This document shows positions 25,713 to 34,043 of a stretch of 64,000 nt of DNA, piece by piece. The position numbers and the translations under genes were made by a program. Position 1 is the stretch's first letter. Each line of letters starts with the position of its first letter. The DNA comes from Thalassospira alkalitolerans (GTDB lineage Bacteria > Pseudomonadota > Alphaproteobacteria > Rhodospirillales > Thalassospiraceae). The stretch spans positions 62,001 to 126,000 of the forward strand of contig NZ_JFKB01000012.1 in the NCBI RefSeq assembly GCF_002115745.1, given 5' to 3'. The notes beneath the pieces were generated by a model, which did not search any database, had not been told where the DNA came from, and saw nothing but the letters and a program-made list of their open reading frames with translations.

Positions 25713-26231
25713 ATGTCGATGTTTGACCGGATCTGGCGTTTATACGGCAGGTTCCTGCGGGGATGTGGCTTTGTTGCCGGTTACATCACCTTTGCGATGA
25801 TGTTGTTGGTTATAGCCAATGCCGTATCGCGATTTTTGTTTAATGCGCCGGTTTCTGGCGCGCTTGAAATTACCGAAACCATGCTGACGGTGCTGATCTT
25901 TTTGTCATTGGCACTGACGCAACATGAAGACGGCCACATCAAGGTGGTTGTTCTGACCCAGCACCTTCCAAAGGTTTTGCGCAAGGTGGTTCGTCTTTTT
26001 GCTTTGGCGTTGGGGGCTGTTTTCTTTGTCTGGTGCACCAAGGCCGGGTGGGAATATGCGGCAAAATCGCTGGCCATTGGCGAACAGCAGTGGGGCGCAG
26101 TGCGGTATCCATTATATCCGGTCAAATTCATGATTTTCTTTGGTCTGGGCTTGCTGGCGATCCAGTTCACCCTCGATTTCCTGCGTGAAGCGCTGGGAAT
26201 TACGATAAATGAGGAGCCCGTAAAACAATGA
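25713..26231 (+). CDS. TRAP transporter small permease (DctQ)
   Basis: This 172-residue four-helix membrane protein has the DctQ motif ITETMLTVLIFLSLALTQHEDGHIKV. Its stop overlaps the DctM start by 4 nt (ATGA), so the two are translationally coupled. It forms the membrane complex with DctM. Confidence 0.93.
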   Translation: MSMFDRIWRLYGRFLRGCGFVAGYITFAMMLLVIANAVSRFLFNAPVSGALEITETMLTVLIFLSLALTQHEDGHIKVVVLTQHLPKVLRKVVRLFALALGAVFFVWCTKAGWEYAAKSLAIGEQQWGAVRYPLYPVKFMIFFGLGLLAIQFTLDFLREALGITINEEPVKQ

Positions 26232-27538
26232 CCGGACTTGAAGTCGGTATGATCGGTATTGTTGCACTTTTTGCAGCGATTCTGATGGGCGCCAATGTCA
26301 TGGTTGCTCTTGGTGCGGTCGGTGCTGCAGGTCTTGCAACCCTTGTCGGGGTCAAGGGTGCGACGGCGATGCTTTCGACGGTGTTTTTTGACACCACGCA
26401 TAGTTTTCATTTTAGCGTTATTCCGCTTTTCCTGCTGATGGGGTTCTTTGCCATGCGGGCGGGCCTTGGCGAGGATATGTTCGAAGCCACAACTAAATGG
26501 CTGGGAAATATCAAGGGCGGATTGGCGATTTCAACCACCATGGGCGCGGCCGCATTTGGTGCGGCTTCGGGATCAAGTGTTGGGACGGCGACCGTATTTA
26601 CCAAGCTGGCCCTGCCGGAAATGCTTGCACGTGGTTATGACAAGCGACTGGCATCGGCATCGATTGCCATTGCCGGGACCCTGGCGGTGATGATCCCGCC
26701 AAGTGCATTGGTGGTGGTTTACGGCATCCTGACAGATTCAAGCATCGGCGGATTGCTGGTGGCCGGGGTTATTCCCGGGGTGATCTTTGCGGTTATTCTT
26801 TGCTTTGCGACTTATATCACGGTGCTTCGCAATCCCGCACTGGCACCGGTGATCAAAACCGAGGCGACATTCCGCGAGAAAATCTTTGCGTTGCGTTTAG
26901 CCGGGCCGCTTTTATTCGTCATCATCTGCATCATTTCCGGTCTTTATCTTGGGGTGTTTACCCCGACGGAAGCTGGCGGGATCGGTGCCGGTTTGACCTT
27001 TATTCTTGCCATCGTTCGTCAGCGCGGGATCAAGGGACTGAAACTGACCGATACCTTGATGGATACAATCCGCACGTCGGGGATGATTTTTGCCATCATC
27101 ATCTGTGCGTTGGTCTTTTCCAAGTTCCTGGCACTGAGCGGTGTGGCGAATTCGATTGGTGGTTTTCTGATCGGGTTGGAAGTCAATCGTTGGGTCGTGG
27201 TGCTGATTATTGTCGGTATCTATTTGTTGCTTGGCATGATGATGGATGCTCCGGCATTGCTGGCGATTACCTTGCCGATTACCCATCCGGTAATGATGAA
27301 GCTTGGTTTTGATCCGATCTGGTTCGGGGTTTTTGTTGTGCTGTTGGTTGAGATAGGGGCGGTGACGCCACCGGTGGGGATCAATTGCTTTGTGGTGCAG
27401 GCCGCATCGAATGGCCAGGTCAAACTGGAAGACGTTTTCCGTGGGTTGTTGCCCTATATCCTGGCCGGGTTTGTGATGCTGACGTTGTTGTGTATTTTCC
27501 CGCAGATCGCGTTGTATCTGCCCCAAAGTATGCAGTGA
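26228..27538 (+). CDS. TRAP transporter large permease (DctM)
   Basis: This 436-residue transport subunit has about twelve membrane segments. It has the DctM motif AAFGAASGSSVGTATVFTKL, the segment LAVMIPPSALVVVYGILT, and the late GAVTPPVGINCFVVQ motif. It carries the substrate/Na+ pathway in TRAP systems. Confidence 0.95.
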   Translation: MTGLEVGMIGIVALFAAILMGANVMVALGAVGAAGLATLVGVKGATAMLSTVFFDTTHSFHFSVIPLFLLMGFFAMRAGLGEDMFEATTKWLGNIKGGLAISTTMGAAAFGAASGSSVGTATVFTKLALPEMLARGYDKRLASASIAIAGTLAVMIPPSALVVVYGILTDSSIGGLLVAGVIPGVIFAVILCFATYITVLRNPALAPVIKTEATFREKIFALRLAGPLLFVIICIISGLYLGVFTPTEAGGIGAGLTFILAIVRQRGIKGLKLTDTLMDTIRTSGMIFAIIICALVFSKFLALSGVANSIGGFLIGLEVNRWVVVLIIVGIYLLLGMMMDAPALLAITLPITHPVMMKLGFDPIWFGVFVVLLVEIGAVTPPVGINCFVVQAASNGQVKLEDVFRGLLPYILAGFVMLTLLCIFPQIALYLPQSMQ

Positions 27539-27548
27539 GGCGATGAAC

Positions 27549-28235
27549 ATGAGCATGACATTGAACGGGGCGGTCTCTTCGCCAGATAAGTTCGAAGGTG
27601 TTGATGGATTATCATCTGGTCCGCGTCTTTTGCGGTCGACACTGACATCGCCGTTTGGACGCAAGGTGCGAATGGCGATTGAAATCCTTGGTCTTGAGGA
27701 CCGGGTTTTGGTTGTGGCAGCGGATACGCGCGATGAGGCCGATACGCTTCGCGTCCAGAATCCGCTTGGCAAAATGCCCTGTCTGATTCTTGATGATGAA
27801 ACTGCGGTTTATGACAGCCGCGTTATTATTGAGTTTCTTGATAATTGGTCGGGAAAGAAGGTTTTGATCCCGCGTGACACCGATGCGCGTGCCCGGGTTT
27901 TGACCCGGGCGACGCTTGCCGATGGGATTGCGGATGCGGCGTTGTTGATGGTTTACGAGGGTCGTTTTCGGTCATCCGAGCAGGTTTCCGAAGTGTGGCT
28001 TGCCCATCAGCGCGGCAAGGTCGAACGTGCGCTTTGTGCGATTGAAAAAGACTTGCCCGATCCGCAACAAACCGAAATTTCGGCGATCAGTCTGGCCTGT
28101 GCGCTGGGCTATCTAGATTGGCGAAAACCGGTGGAATGGCGAAATCAGCATCCGATACTTGTTGATTGGCTTGACCGGTTTGAGGCTTCTGAACCAGCAT
28201 TTAAACATACTGAACGACCGCAGGAGGTGATCTGA
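27549..28235 (+). CDS. Glutathione S-transferase family protein
   Basis: This 228-residue protein has an N-terminal thioredoxin-like GSH-binding domain (about residues 20-100: STLTSPFGRKVRMAIE, then NPLGKMPCLILDDE and YDSRVIIEFL) and a helical C-terminal domain. GAGG 8 nt upstream favours ATG 27549 over ATG 27543. The stop overlaps the next start as TGATG. In catabolic clusters GSTs act as isomerases or in thioether cleavage. Its step here is unknown. Confidence 0.88.
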   Translation: MSMTLNGAVSSPDKFEGVDGLSSGPRLLRSTLTSPFGRKVRMAIEILGLEDRVLVVAADTRDEADTLRVQNPLGKMPCLILDDETAVYDSRVIIEFLDNWSGKKVLIPRDTDARARVLTRATLADGIADAALLMVYEGRFRSSEQVSEVWLAHQRGKVERALCAIEKDLPDPQQTEISAISLACALGYLDWRKPVEWRNQHPILVDWLDRFEASEPAFKHTERPQEVI

Positions 28236-28783
28236 TGTCACGGATCGAACCGTTATCACCCGACGCACTTAGCGACCGTCAAAAGCAGGTCCATGACGCG
28301 ATTGCGTCAGGCCCGCGCGGGCGGGTTCGCGGGCCTTTGGCTGTCTGGCTTCATCGGCCGGATCTGGCGGATCGTGCGCAGGCACTTGGCCGGTATTGCC
28401 GGTATGACAGTTTGCTTGAACCGCGACTGTCGGAATTGGCCATTTTGGCAACGGCACGGGTTTGGAAATCCGAATTCGAATGGGCGGCACATAAACCCAT
28501 CGCCCTTAAGGCCGGGATCAGTGCTGACATCGTTGAAACCATTCGGACCAATGGCACGCCGGTCTTCAAAAATGAAGACGAGGATGTTGTCTATAACTTT
28601 GCGGTGACCCTTCATACCAAGCGGTTCATTGACGATGCGCTTTATGCGCGTGCGGTCAAGGTTTTGGGGCAGGAACGGGTTGTCGATCTGACGGGGATCC
28701 TTGGATATTACACATTGATTTCCATGACGATTAACGTCTTTGACCTGCCGCCGCCCGACGGGATTGCGCCGGAACTCGAATAG
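28235..28783 (+). CDS. Carboxymuconolactone decarboxylase family protein
   Basis: This 182-residue AhpD-fold protein has the CMD helix ELAILATARVWKSEFEWAAHKPIALKAG, similar to PcaC-like and related proteins. It lacks the CxxC of AhpD peroxidases: the cysteine positions are replaced around KSEFEWAAH. A perfect AGGAGG precedes ATG 28235. It could decarboxylate or isomerise a ring-cleavage product. The true 4-carboxymuconolactone role is not established, as other protocatechuate genes are absent. Confidence 0.88.
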   Translation: MSRIEPLSPDALSDRQKQVHDAIASGPRGRVRGPLAVWLHRPDLADRAQALGRYCRYDSLLEPRLSELAILATARVWKSEFEWAAHKPIALKAGISADIVETIRTNGTPVFKNEDEDVVYNFAVTLHTKRFIDDALYARAVKVLGQERVVDLTGILGYYTLISMTINVFDLPPPDGIAPELE

Positions 28784-28834
28784 TTTCGCCAGACCACGCT
28801 TTTACGACTTTTTAAAAAATCAACGAGGATGGCC

Positions 28835-29707
28835 ATGAATACTGCGCCCATCACCTATAATCCTGCGCCGACGCAGCCGTCTTTTGTTATGCCCAAAGGG
28901 GCCTGTGACACGCATTGTCATGTTTTCGGTCCTTCGGTTCGGTTTCCGTTTGCACCGGAAAGTGCCTTGCAGCCCGGCGATGCGCCCAAGGAAAAGCTGT
29001 TTGCCCTTCATGACATGATGGGGATTGAACGCTGTGTTATCGTGCAATCAGGTGTGCATGGTTTTGATAATTCCGCCGTTGCCAATGCGATTGCGGCACG
29101 GCCGAAAACCTATCTTGGGGTGGCATTGCTGCCGACAGATGTTTCAGATGACGAGATCAAGAGACATCATGAACTTGGTTTTCGGGGGATCCGGTTTAAC
29201 TATATGTCCCATCTGAAAGGCGGGGCATCGATGGATCAGTTGTTGCACCTGGCGGACCGATTGGGCCGATTTGACTGGCATTTGCAAATCCATATGGACA
29301 GCGATCTGATCGCAGAAAAAGCCGTCGGATTGGCCAAGGCCAGCGTACCGGTGGTGATTGATCATATGGGCCGGGTTGATGCGTCTCTTGGTCTTGATCA
29401 GGAACCGTTTAATGCCTTGTTGCGATTGATGGAAAATGATCACCTTCTGGTCAAGGTTTCCGGGTGCGAGCGATCCTCAAGACAGGACGCACCCTATGTT
29501 GATGCCATCCCGTTTGCCCGCAAACTGGTTGAAACATTCCCTGACCGGGTGTTGTGGGGCACCGATTGGCCGCATCCCAATTTCCGTGCGGATGCCCCCG
29601 ATGACGGGGTGCTTGTTGATTTGATTGCTGCGATTGCGCCCACGCCAGATCTGCAACAGGCGTTGCTGGTGGACAATCCGATGCGGTTCTATCGTTTCGC
29701 TGCCTGA
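28835..29707 (+). CDS. LigI-like amidohydrolase (2-pyrone-4,6-dicarboxylate hydrolase family)
   Basis: This 290-residue TIM-barrel protein matches LigI in order: CDTHCHVFGPSVRFPF (near residue 30), GFRGIRFNYMSHLKGG, VVIDHMGRVD, and WGTDWPHPN with the candidate catalytic Asp near residue 237. It ends with LLVDNPMRFYRF. LigI hydrolyses the lactone of 2-pyrone-4,6-dicarboxylate in syringate/protocatechuate 4,5-cleavage. COG3618 relatives also act on other lactones. ATG 28835 follows GAGG by 6 nt. The lactone hydrolase class is firm; the exact substrate is inferred. Confidence 0.87.
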   Translation: MNTAPITYNPAPTQPSFVMPKGACDTHCHVFGPSVRFPFAPESALQPGDAPKEKLFALHDMMGIERCVIVQSGVHGFDNSAVANAIAARPKTYLGVALLPTDVSDDEIKRHHELGFRGIRFNYMSHLKGGASMDQLLHLADRLGRFDWHLQIHMDSDLIAEKAVGLAKASVPVVIDHMGRVDASLGLDQEPFNALLRLMENDHLLVKVSGCERSSRQDAPYVDAIPFARKLVETFPDRVLWGTDWPHPNFRADAPDDGVLVDLIAAIAPTPDLQQALLVDNPMRFYRFAA

Positions 29708-29718
29708 GGAGACAAAAA

Positions 29719-30519
29719 ATGACGGGACGTTTGCAAGACAGAATTGCCATTGTAACCGGTGCGGGATGTGTTGGCCCCGGATGGGGAAATGGCCGTGCGA
29801 CCGCCGTTCGCTTTGCGCAAGAAGGCGCAAAAATCTTTGCCGTCGATCGCGATCCGGATGCCTTGGCGGAAACCATCGAACGGACCGAAGCCGTTGGTGG
29901 TGAAATCGTCGGGCATATTTGCGACATCACCGACGGGGTTGCCGTTGGCGAAATGGTTCAGGCCTGTATCGAGCATTTTGGCCGGGTTGATATTCTGGTC
30001 AATAATGTTGGCGGTTCGGCCAAGGGCGGGCCGGTCGATATGCCCGAAGACGTTTGGGACAAGCAGATCGATTTCAATCTGAAAAGCGTTTACCTGACAT
30101 GTCGTAATATTCTTCCACATATGGAACGTGCCGGGCGCGGGGCGATTGTGAATACGTCTTCGACGTCTGGTCTGCGCTGGACCGGTGCGGCGCAATCGGC
30201 CTATGCGGCGACCAAGGCGGGCGTGATCCAGTTTTCCAAGGTGGTTGCGGTTGAATATGCCAGCAAGGGTATTCGGGTAAATACGGTCGTTCCGGGCCAG
30301 TTGCATACCCCGATGGTCGAGGCGCGATTGGCCGGTCAACGCGCAGATGGCAATGTTGATGCACTTTTGAAACAGCGATTGGCGCGTATTCCGCTTGGCT
30401 TTATGGGCGATGGTCGCGATACCGCCAATGCGGCGTTGTTCCTTGCATCGGACGAAGCGCGGTTTATTACCGGTACTGAAATTATCGTTGATGGCGGCAT
30501 GACGGCGCGCTGCGACTAA
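29719..30519 (+). CDS. SDR family oxidoreductase (FabG-like)
   Basis: This 266-residue classical SDR has the cofactor motif VTGAGCVGPGWGNGRATA (a longer glycine loop than usual), the NNVGG strand, the catalytic Ser in NTSSTSG, and YAATKAG with Tyr and Lys. A GAGGAG site precedes ATG 29719, 11 nt after the LigI-like stop. As last gene of the cluster it probably oxidises an alcohol intermediate. Confidence 0.92.
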   Translation: MTGRLQDRIAIVTGAGCVGPGWGNGRATAVRFAQEGAKIFAVDRDPDALAETIERTEAVGGEIVGHICDITDGVAVGEMVQACIEHFGRVDILVNNVGGSAKGGPVDMPEDVWDKQIDFNLKSVYLTCRNILPHMERAGRGAIVNTSSTSGLRWTGAAQSAYAATKAGVIQFSKVVAVEYASKGIRVNTVVPGQLHTPMVEARLAGQRADGNVDALLKQRLARIPLGFMGDGRDTANAALFLASDEARFITGTEIIVDGGMTARCD

Positions 30520-30597
30520 TGATGGGTGCGTTATTTCAGACCCTTGATGGCCTGATGGTGCACATTTAAAAGACCTCCCGGCCTGCTTTGGCCTGCG

Positions 30598-30634
30598 AAC
30601 GGCGATGGTGACTTTGACCATCGCCGTTTTTTTT
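30598..30634 (+). terminator. Strong terminator of the TRAP/LigI-like operon
   Basis: AACGGCGATGGT (30598-30609) and ACCATCGCCGTT (30617-30628) form a perfect 12-bp stem followed by TTTTTT. Confidence 0.93.
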
Positions 30635-30734
30635 AGGCCGTCGGGAACAGGGCGCGTAAAGCCAATTTCACAATCTTGCGTAAAACAATGCTGTGTTGCA
30701 CAGGTGGTGCTTTGCTTTGCGCGGTGCCAATGCG

Positions 30735-31661
30735 ATGATCACATCCCAGTTGCAGGATGTGTCGATGTTTGTGCCCAATGGCCGTTACCAGAATTTTGAA
30801 GTTTACAATCAGCTGATCGGAGATGCCGATTTGCTGAATGCGGGCGATTTTGGCGACAGCATTTCGGCCGCGCATTGGCGGCGTAATGCCAATATCATGA
30901 CCCGCTATACTGATCCCGGTCATCACACCATCAGTCTTTACATCAATGGCGGCACGGGCATTAAACGCCATATTGGCCCCGACCCGCTTAGCGGTGGCGG
31001 GCCGGGACGCTGTTGTTTGATGCCGGCCTTTCTGACGTCGGACTGGGCGGTCCACGGCGAGGTTGAGCTGTTTCACATTTATATCCCGCATGCGGCATGG
31101 GAACGCGCCGTGGTCGAGGCATTTGACATTGAGCCCAATGCGGTTGAACTGCCTGAAAAGACCTTTTTCCTTGATCCGTTGATCGAGCAGACAATCCGTC
31201 ATGCGATGTTACCCCTTGATTGGAATGCACCGGCTGATCGGATGGCGATGTCAAATGCCGGGCAGATGTTGATGGGGCATATGCTGCAAAGCTATTCCTC
31301 GAAACGGGATTTGGAGTTTCGGGTGCGGGGTGGTCTTTCGCCGCGGATCAAACACCGTATTTTTGATTTTATCGAGGCCAATCTGGATCAGGCGCTTTCG
31401 CTTGAACAGATTTCAGCCGAAGCCGGGCTTTCGCCCTGGCACTTTGCGCGCATGTTCCGCCAGTCTGTTGGCGAAGCCCCGCATAAATACGTCCTGCGCC
31501 GCCGGATAGAGGCGGCCAAGTCAATGTTGCGCCATCCGGGGCAAACGGTGGCCGATATTGCCGCCGCGACCGGTTTTTCCAGCCAAGCGCATCTGACTAC
31601 CCGTTTCAGCGGGTTTACCGGTCTGACTCCGGCCAAGTTCCGCATGGTCAGTGGCGGCTGA
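30735..31661 (+). CDS. AraC family transcriptional regulator
   Basis: This 308-residue protein has a C-terminal double helix-turn-helix (about residues 205-305): LEQISAEAGLSPWHFARMFRQ, then VADIAAATGFSSQAHLTTRF. ATG 30735 is preferred but its Shine-Dalgarno is weak; an in-frame GTG at 30693 is an alternative. It lies after the terminator of the LigI-like operon and ends 17 nt from the convergent DUF302 gene. Target unknown. Confidence 0.9.
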   Translation: MITSQLQDVSMFVPNGRYQNFEVYNQLIGDADLLNAGDFGDSISAAHWRRNANIMTRYTDPGHHTISLYINGGTGIKRHIGPDPLSGGGPGRCCLMPAFLTSDWAVHGEVELFHIYIPHAAWERAVVEAFDIEPNAVELPEKTFFLDPLIEQTIRHAMLPLDWNAPADRMAMSNAGQMLMGHMLQSYSSKRDLEFRVRGGLSPRIKHRIFDFIEANLDQALSLEQISAEAGLSPWHFARMFRQSVGEAPHKYVLRRRIEAAKSMLRHPGQTVADIAAATGFSSQAHLTTRFSGFTGLTPAKFRMVSGG

Positions 31662-31678
31662 ATTAATAGGCTTTGAGC

Positions 31679-32143
31679 CTAGCGGACCTGATTGATCATG
31701 CGGGCAATCAGCGCATCAAGTTCATCGGCCAGTACCATCAAGTCCGGACCGCCATCCGGGTAATCGGCAAAGATCGCACTTGGTTTGCGATAGCTAACCG
31801 TTGCCGAACCATCGGTATTTTCCGTCAGGTATAACCGGATCGGGGCTTCGATCCCGGCAGGCAGGCTTGCGGCCAGAAGACGGTCGGCAAAGCGCGGATG
31901 AAAGATGCCGATCACCATATTTCCCGGAATGTCCTTGCCCAGAACAGCTTTGACGCCGTTGGTGGCACTGGCGCGGGTGACAATGCCGATCTTTTCGGTC
32001 TTTGCCGCAAGATCAATGGCCGCCACCAGTTCAGCAAAGTTTTTCGATGTGGTGACGTGAACCATACCGGCCGGTTCGGCTATGGCCGGACGGATGGCAA
32101 AACAGGTCAGAACCATTAAAACGGCAATGCGTGGGTATGTCAT
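31679..32143 (-). CDS. DUF302 domain protein, exported
   Basis: This 154-residue protein has a signal peptide (MTYPRIAVLMVLTCFAIRPAIA) followed by a DUF302 domain, with FAELVAAIDLAAKTEKIGIV, VIGIFHPRFADRLLAA and the strand PIRLYLTENTDGSATVSY. DUF302 proteins are small exported or cytosolic proteins without an established reaction. No operon partner is visible. Confidence 0.85.
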   Translation of the reverse strand: MTYPRIAVLMVLTCFAIRPAIAEPAGMVHVTTSKNFAELVAAIDLAAKTEKIGIVTRASATNGVKAVLGKDIPGNMVIGIFHPRFADRLLAASLPAGIEAPIRLYLTENTDGSATVSYRKPSAIFADYPDGGPDLMVLADELDALIARMINQVR

Positions 32144-32356
32144 CTGGGACCTCGTATTTCGGTGGCAAGAATGACGACAGTTTAGACACCGGTTCTGGAC
32201 GGCTGCCTATTCACATTGCGGTAACGTTCCGGTGGCAGTGGGTCGAAATGCAAAGGCGGTGTTGGGGCGGGAAATTACCTTGTTGCCAGGGGGATTATTT
32301 CCGTTTTTGCAATCTTGAAAGGTTAATGATCGTTCGTTGGTTGATTACAGGCAGGG

Positions 32357-32400
32357 TGATTTAAAGTGAAAATTTTCAGCTAAATGACTGATTTAAAGTA
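32357..32400. promoter_or_regulatory. Candidate operator repeats upstream of second dctP
   Basis: The direct repeat TGATTTAAAGT occurs at 32357-32367 and 32389-32399, exactly 32 bp apart (about three helical turns). Between them lies the perfect palindrome TGAAAATTTTCA (32367-32378). The FCD/GntR protein encoded at 35371 is the natural candidate binder. Confidence 0.5.
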
Positions 32401-32423
32401 ATTTTTACAAGTTGAAAATTCGA

Positions 32424-32453
32424 TTGACAAGATTGCCGTAAGGTATCTAAAAT
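32424..32453 (+). promoter_or_regulatory. Candidate sigma-70 promoter of second TRAP operon
   Basis: TTGACA (32424-32429) and TAAAAT (32448-32453) are separated by 18 nt, about 64 nt upstream of the dctP start. Confidence 0.6.
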
Positions 32454-32516
32454 TTCAAGCAAACTAAAATATCAATTAATGGCAAAAATGCCAAATCCAA
32501 CGGGAGGACTTCCAAT

Positions 32517-33497
32517 ATGAAATTTACCGTCAAAACACTTGGAATTTGTGCGGCCCTTGCAGGGGCGCTTGGGGCAAGCATGCCAGCCGTCGCGGCAACG
32601 ACGCTTCGGATCGGAACGGTTCTGTCGCCGAATGATCCGATGGGGCAGGGACTTGAAAAATTCAAGCTGGATGTGGAAAAGGCCACAAATGGCGACGTCG
32701 TTATCGAGGTTTTCCACAATTCGCAACTTGGCGATACCACGGAAATGATCGATCAGGCGCGCGCCGGTGCAGGGATTGGGACGGTCACCGATGTGGCACG
32801 TCTTTCAAGCTTCGTGCCGTCGCTTGCGATTATGTCGGCACCGTTCCTGTTTGATACCTATGAGCAGGCTGATAAATTTGCGCTTTCGGATGAATATATT
32901 GCCTGGGGCGATGAACTCCGCGAGAAGTCGGGCCTCGTGATGATTGCATCGAACTGGTATCAGGGTGCGCGCCATGCCCTGACGCAGAATGCCGTTAAAA
33001 GCCCGGCTGACCTTGCCGGTGTGCGCATGCGGACAATCGGGGCACCTGTCTGGATTGAAACCATCCGTGCGATGGGGGCAGAGCCAACCCCGATTGCATG
33101 GGGCGAAGTATATACCGCGTTGCAGCTTGGTACGATTGATGCCGCCGAAGCCCAGCCGACTGCAATCTGGAATGCCAAGCTTTATGAAGTCATCAAACAT
33201 GTGACCAAAACCGGTCATATCCAGTTGGTGACCGCCCTTGTTGTTGGGGCCAAATCCTGGGACGAAATTTCCCCGGAAAACCAGAAGATCGTGCGTGATC
33301 TGGCGGTTGAAGATGGTCGGTATGCGTCGCAGCTGACCATTGAACTTGGCGAAAAAGCCCTTGAAGATGTTGCGGCATCGGGCGTGGAAGTCAGCGAAGT
33401 GGATCTGGCACCGTTCAAGGAAGCCGTGAAACCGGTTTACAAGTTGCTTGATCTCGAAGCAGAGGCCGCAATCGTCAATAAAGTCCTGGGCCGATAA
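32517..33497 (+). CDS. TRAP transporter solute-binding protein (DctP/SiaP-type)
   Basis: This 326-residue periplasmic protein has the signal peptide MKFTVKTLGICAALAGALG continuing to AVA-A. The DctP arginine motif is DLAGVRMRTIG, and the family block YTALQLGTIDAAEAQPTAIWN follows. GGGAGGA precedes the ATG. It differs clearly from the protein at 24576. Its ligand is probably a carboxylate; nothing nearby identifies it. Confidence 0.94.
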   Translation: MKFTVKTLGICAALAGALGASMPAVAATTLRIGTVLSPNDPMGQGLEKFKLDVEKATNGDVVIEVFHNSQLGDTTEMIDQARAGAGIGTVTDVARLSSFVPSLAIMSAPFLFDTYEQADKFALSDEYIAWGDELREKSGLVMIASNWYQGARHALTQNAVKSPADLAGVRMRTIGAPVWIETIRAMGAEPTPIAWGEVYTALQLGTIDAAEAQPTAIWNAKLYEVIKHVTKTGHIQLVTALVVGAKSWDEISPENQKIVRDLAVEDGRYASQLTIELGEKALEDVAASGVEVSEVDLAPFKEAVKPVYKLLDLEAEAAIVNKVLGR

Positions 33498-33529
33498 TTT
33501 TCAGCCATCAGAAACGTGCGTTCCGACTG

Positions 33530-33564
33530 TGCGTTGCCTCGCCTCGTAAGCGGGGCAGCGCACT
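33530..33564 (+). promoter_or_regulatory. Intra-operon stem-loop between second dctP and dctQ
   Basis: GTGCGTTGCCTCGC (33530-33543) pairs with GCGGGGCAGCGCAC (33551-33564) over 14 bp, including G-U pairs, with a 7-nt loop and no U-run. It occupies the same place as the elements at 7756 and 25631. Confidence 0.7.
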
Positions 33565-33590
33565 TCAATCTTCAAGATGGAATAGAATAC

Positions 33591-34043
33591 ATGCTCAAGA
33601 AAATTGAGTTTGCCAGTGCCGGGGTGCTGCTTGTCGCAGTTGTCGTTCTTGTTGGTGTCGCGTCGATTGCCAGAGCGGTGGGGTCGCCGATCATCTGGTC
33701 AATTGAAATGGCTCAGTTGATTTTTGTCTGGTTGTGCATGCTGGCAGCAGACATCGCCATGCAAGAGGATCGGCATTTCGGTCTTCAGGTCCTGCAAGAC
33801 AATATCTCGCCAAAAGCGCGCGATACGGTTGAAATATTCAACATCGTTGTGATCATCGGGTTCCTTGTGTTTCTGCTGTATTACGCATGGGGGAACATGA
33901 TTTTGATGCATCCCCGCCTTGTCGGCGCAACACAAATCCATGCCTCCTATATTCATGCTTCGATGGTTGTCGGTCTGAGCCTTTTGATACGGACCATGGT
34001 GTTTCAACTTATCGGACGAATTCGAAGCAAGGGGCTTTTCTGA
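33591..34043 (+). CDS. TRAP transporter small permease (DctQ)
   Basis: This 150-residue protein has four membrane segments and the DctQ motif WSIEMAQLIFVWLCMLAADIAMQEDRHFG. ATG 33591 is chosen because the upstream extension would run through the stem-loop region and lacks membrane character. Its stop overlaps the DctM start (TGATG). Confidence 0.9.
   Translation: MLKKIEFASAGVLLVAVVVLVGVASIARAVGSPIIWSIEMAQLIFVWLCMLAADIAMQEDRHFGLQVLQDNISPKARDTVEIFNIVVIIGFLVFLLYYAWGNMILMHPRLVGATQIHASYIHASMVVGLSLLIRTMVFQLIGRIRSKGLF

Larger units (their letters stand above)
32144..32516. other. Spacer between DUF302 and the second TRAP operon
   Basis: No gene is seen. The left part (32144-32340) shows nothing recognisable. 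The right part holds the repeats and promoter described at 32357-32453. Confidence 0.5.
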
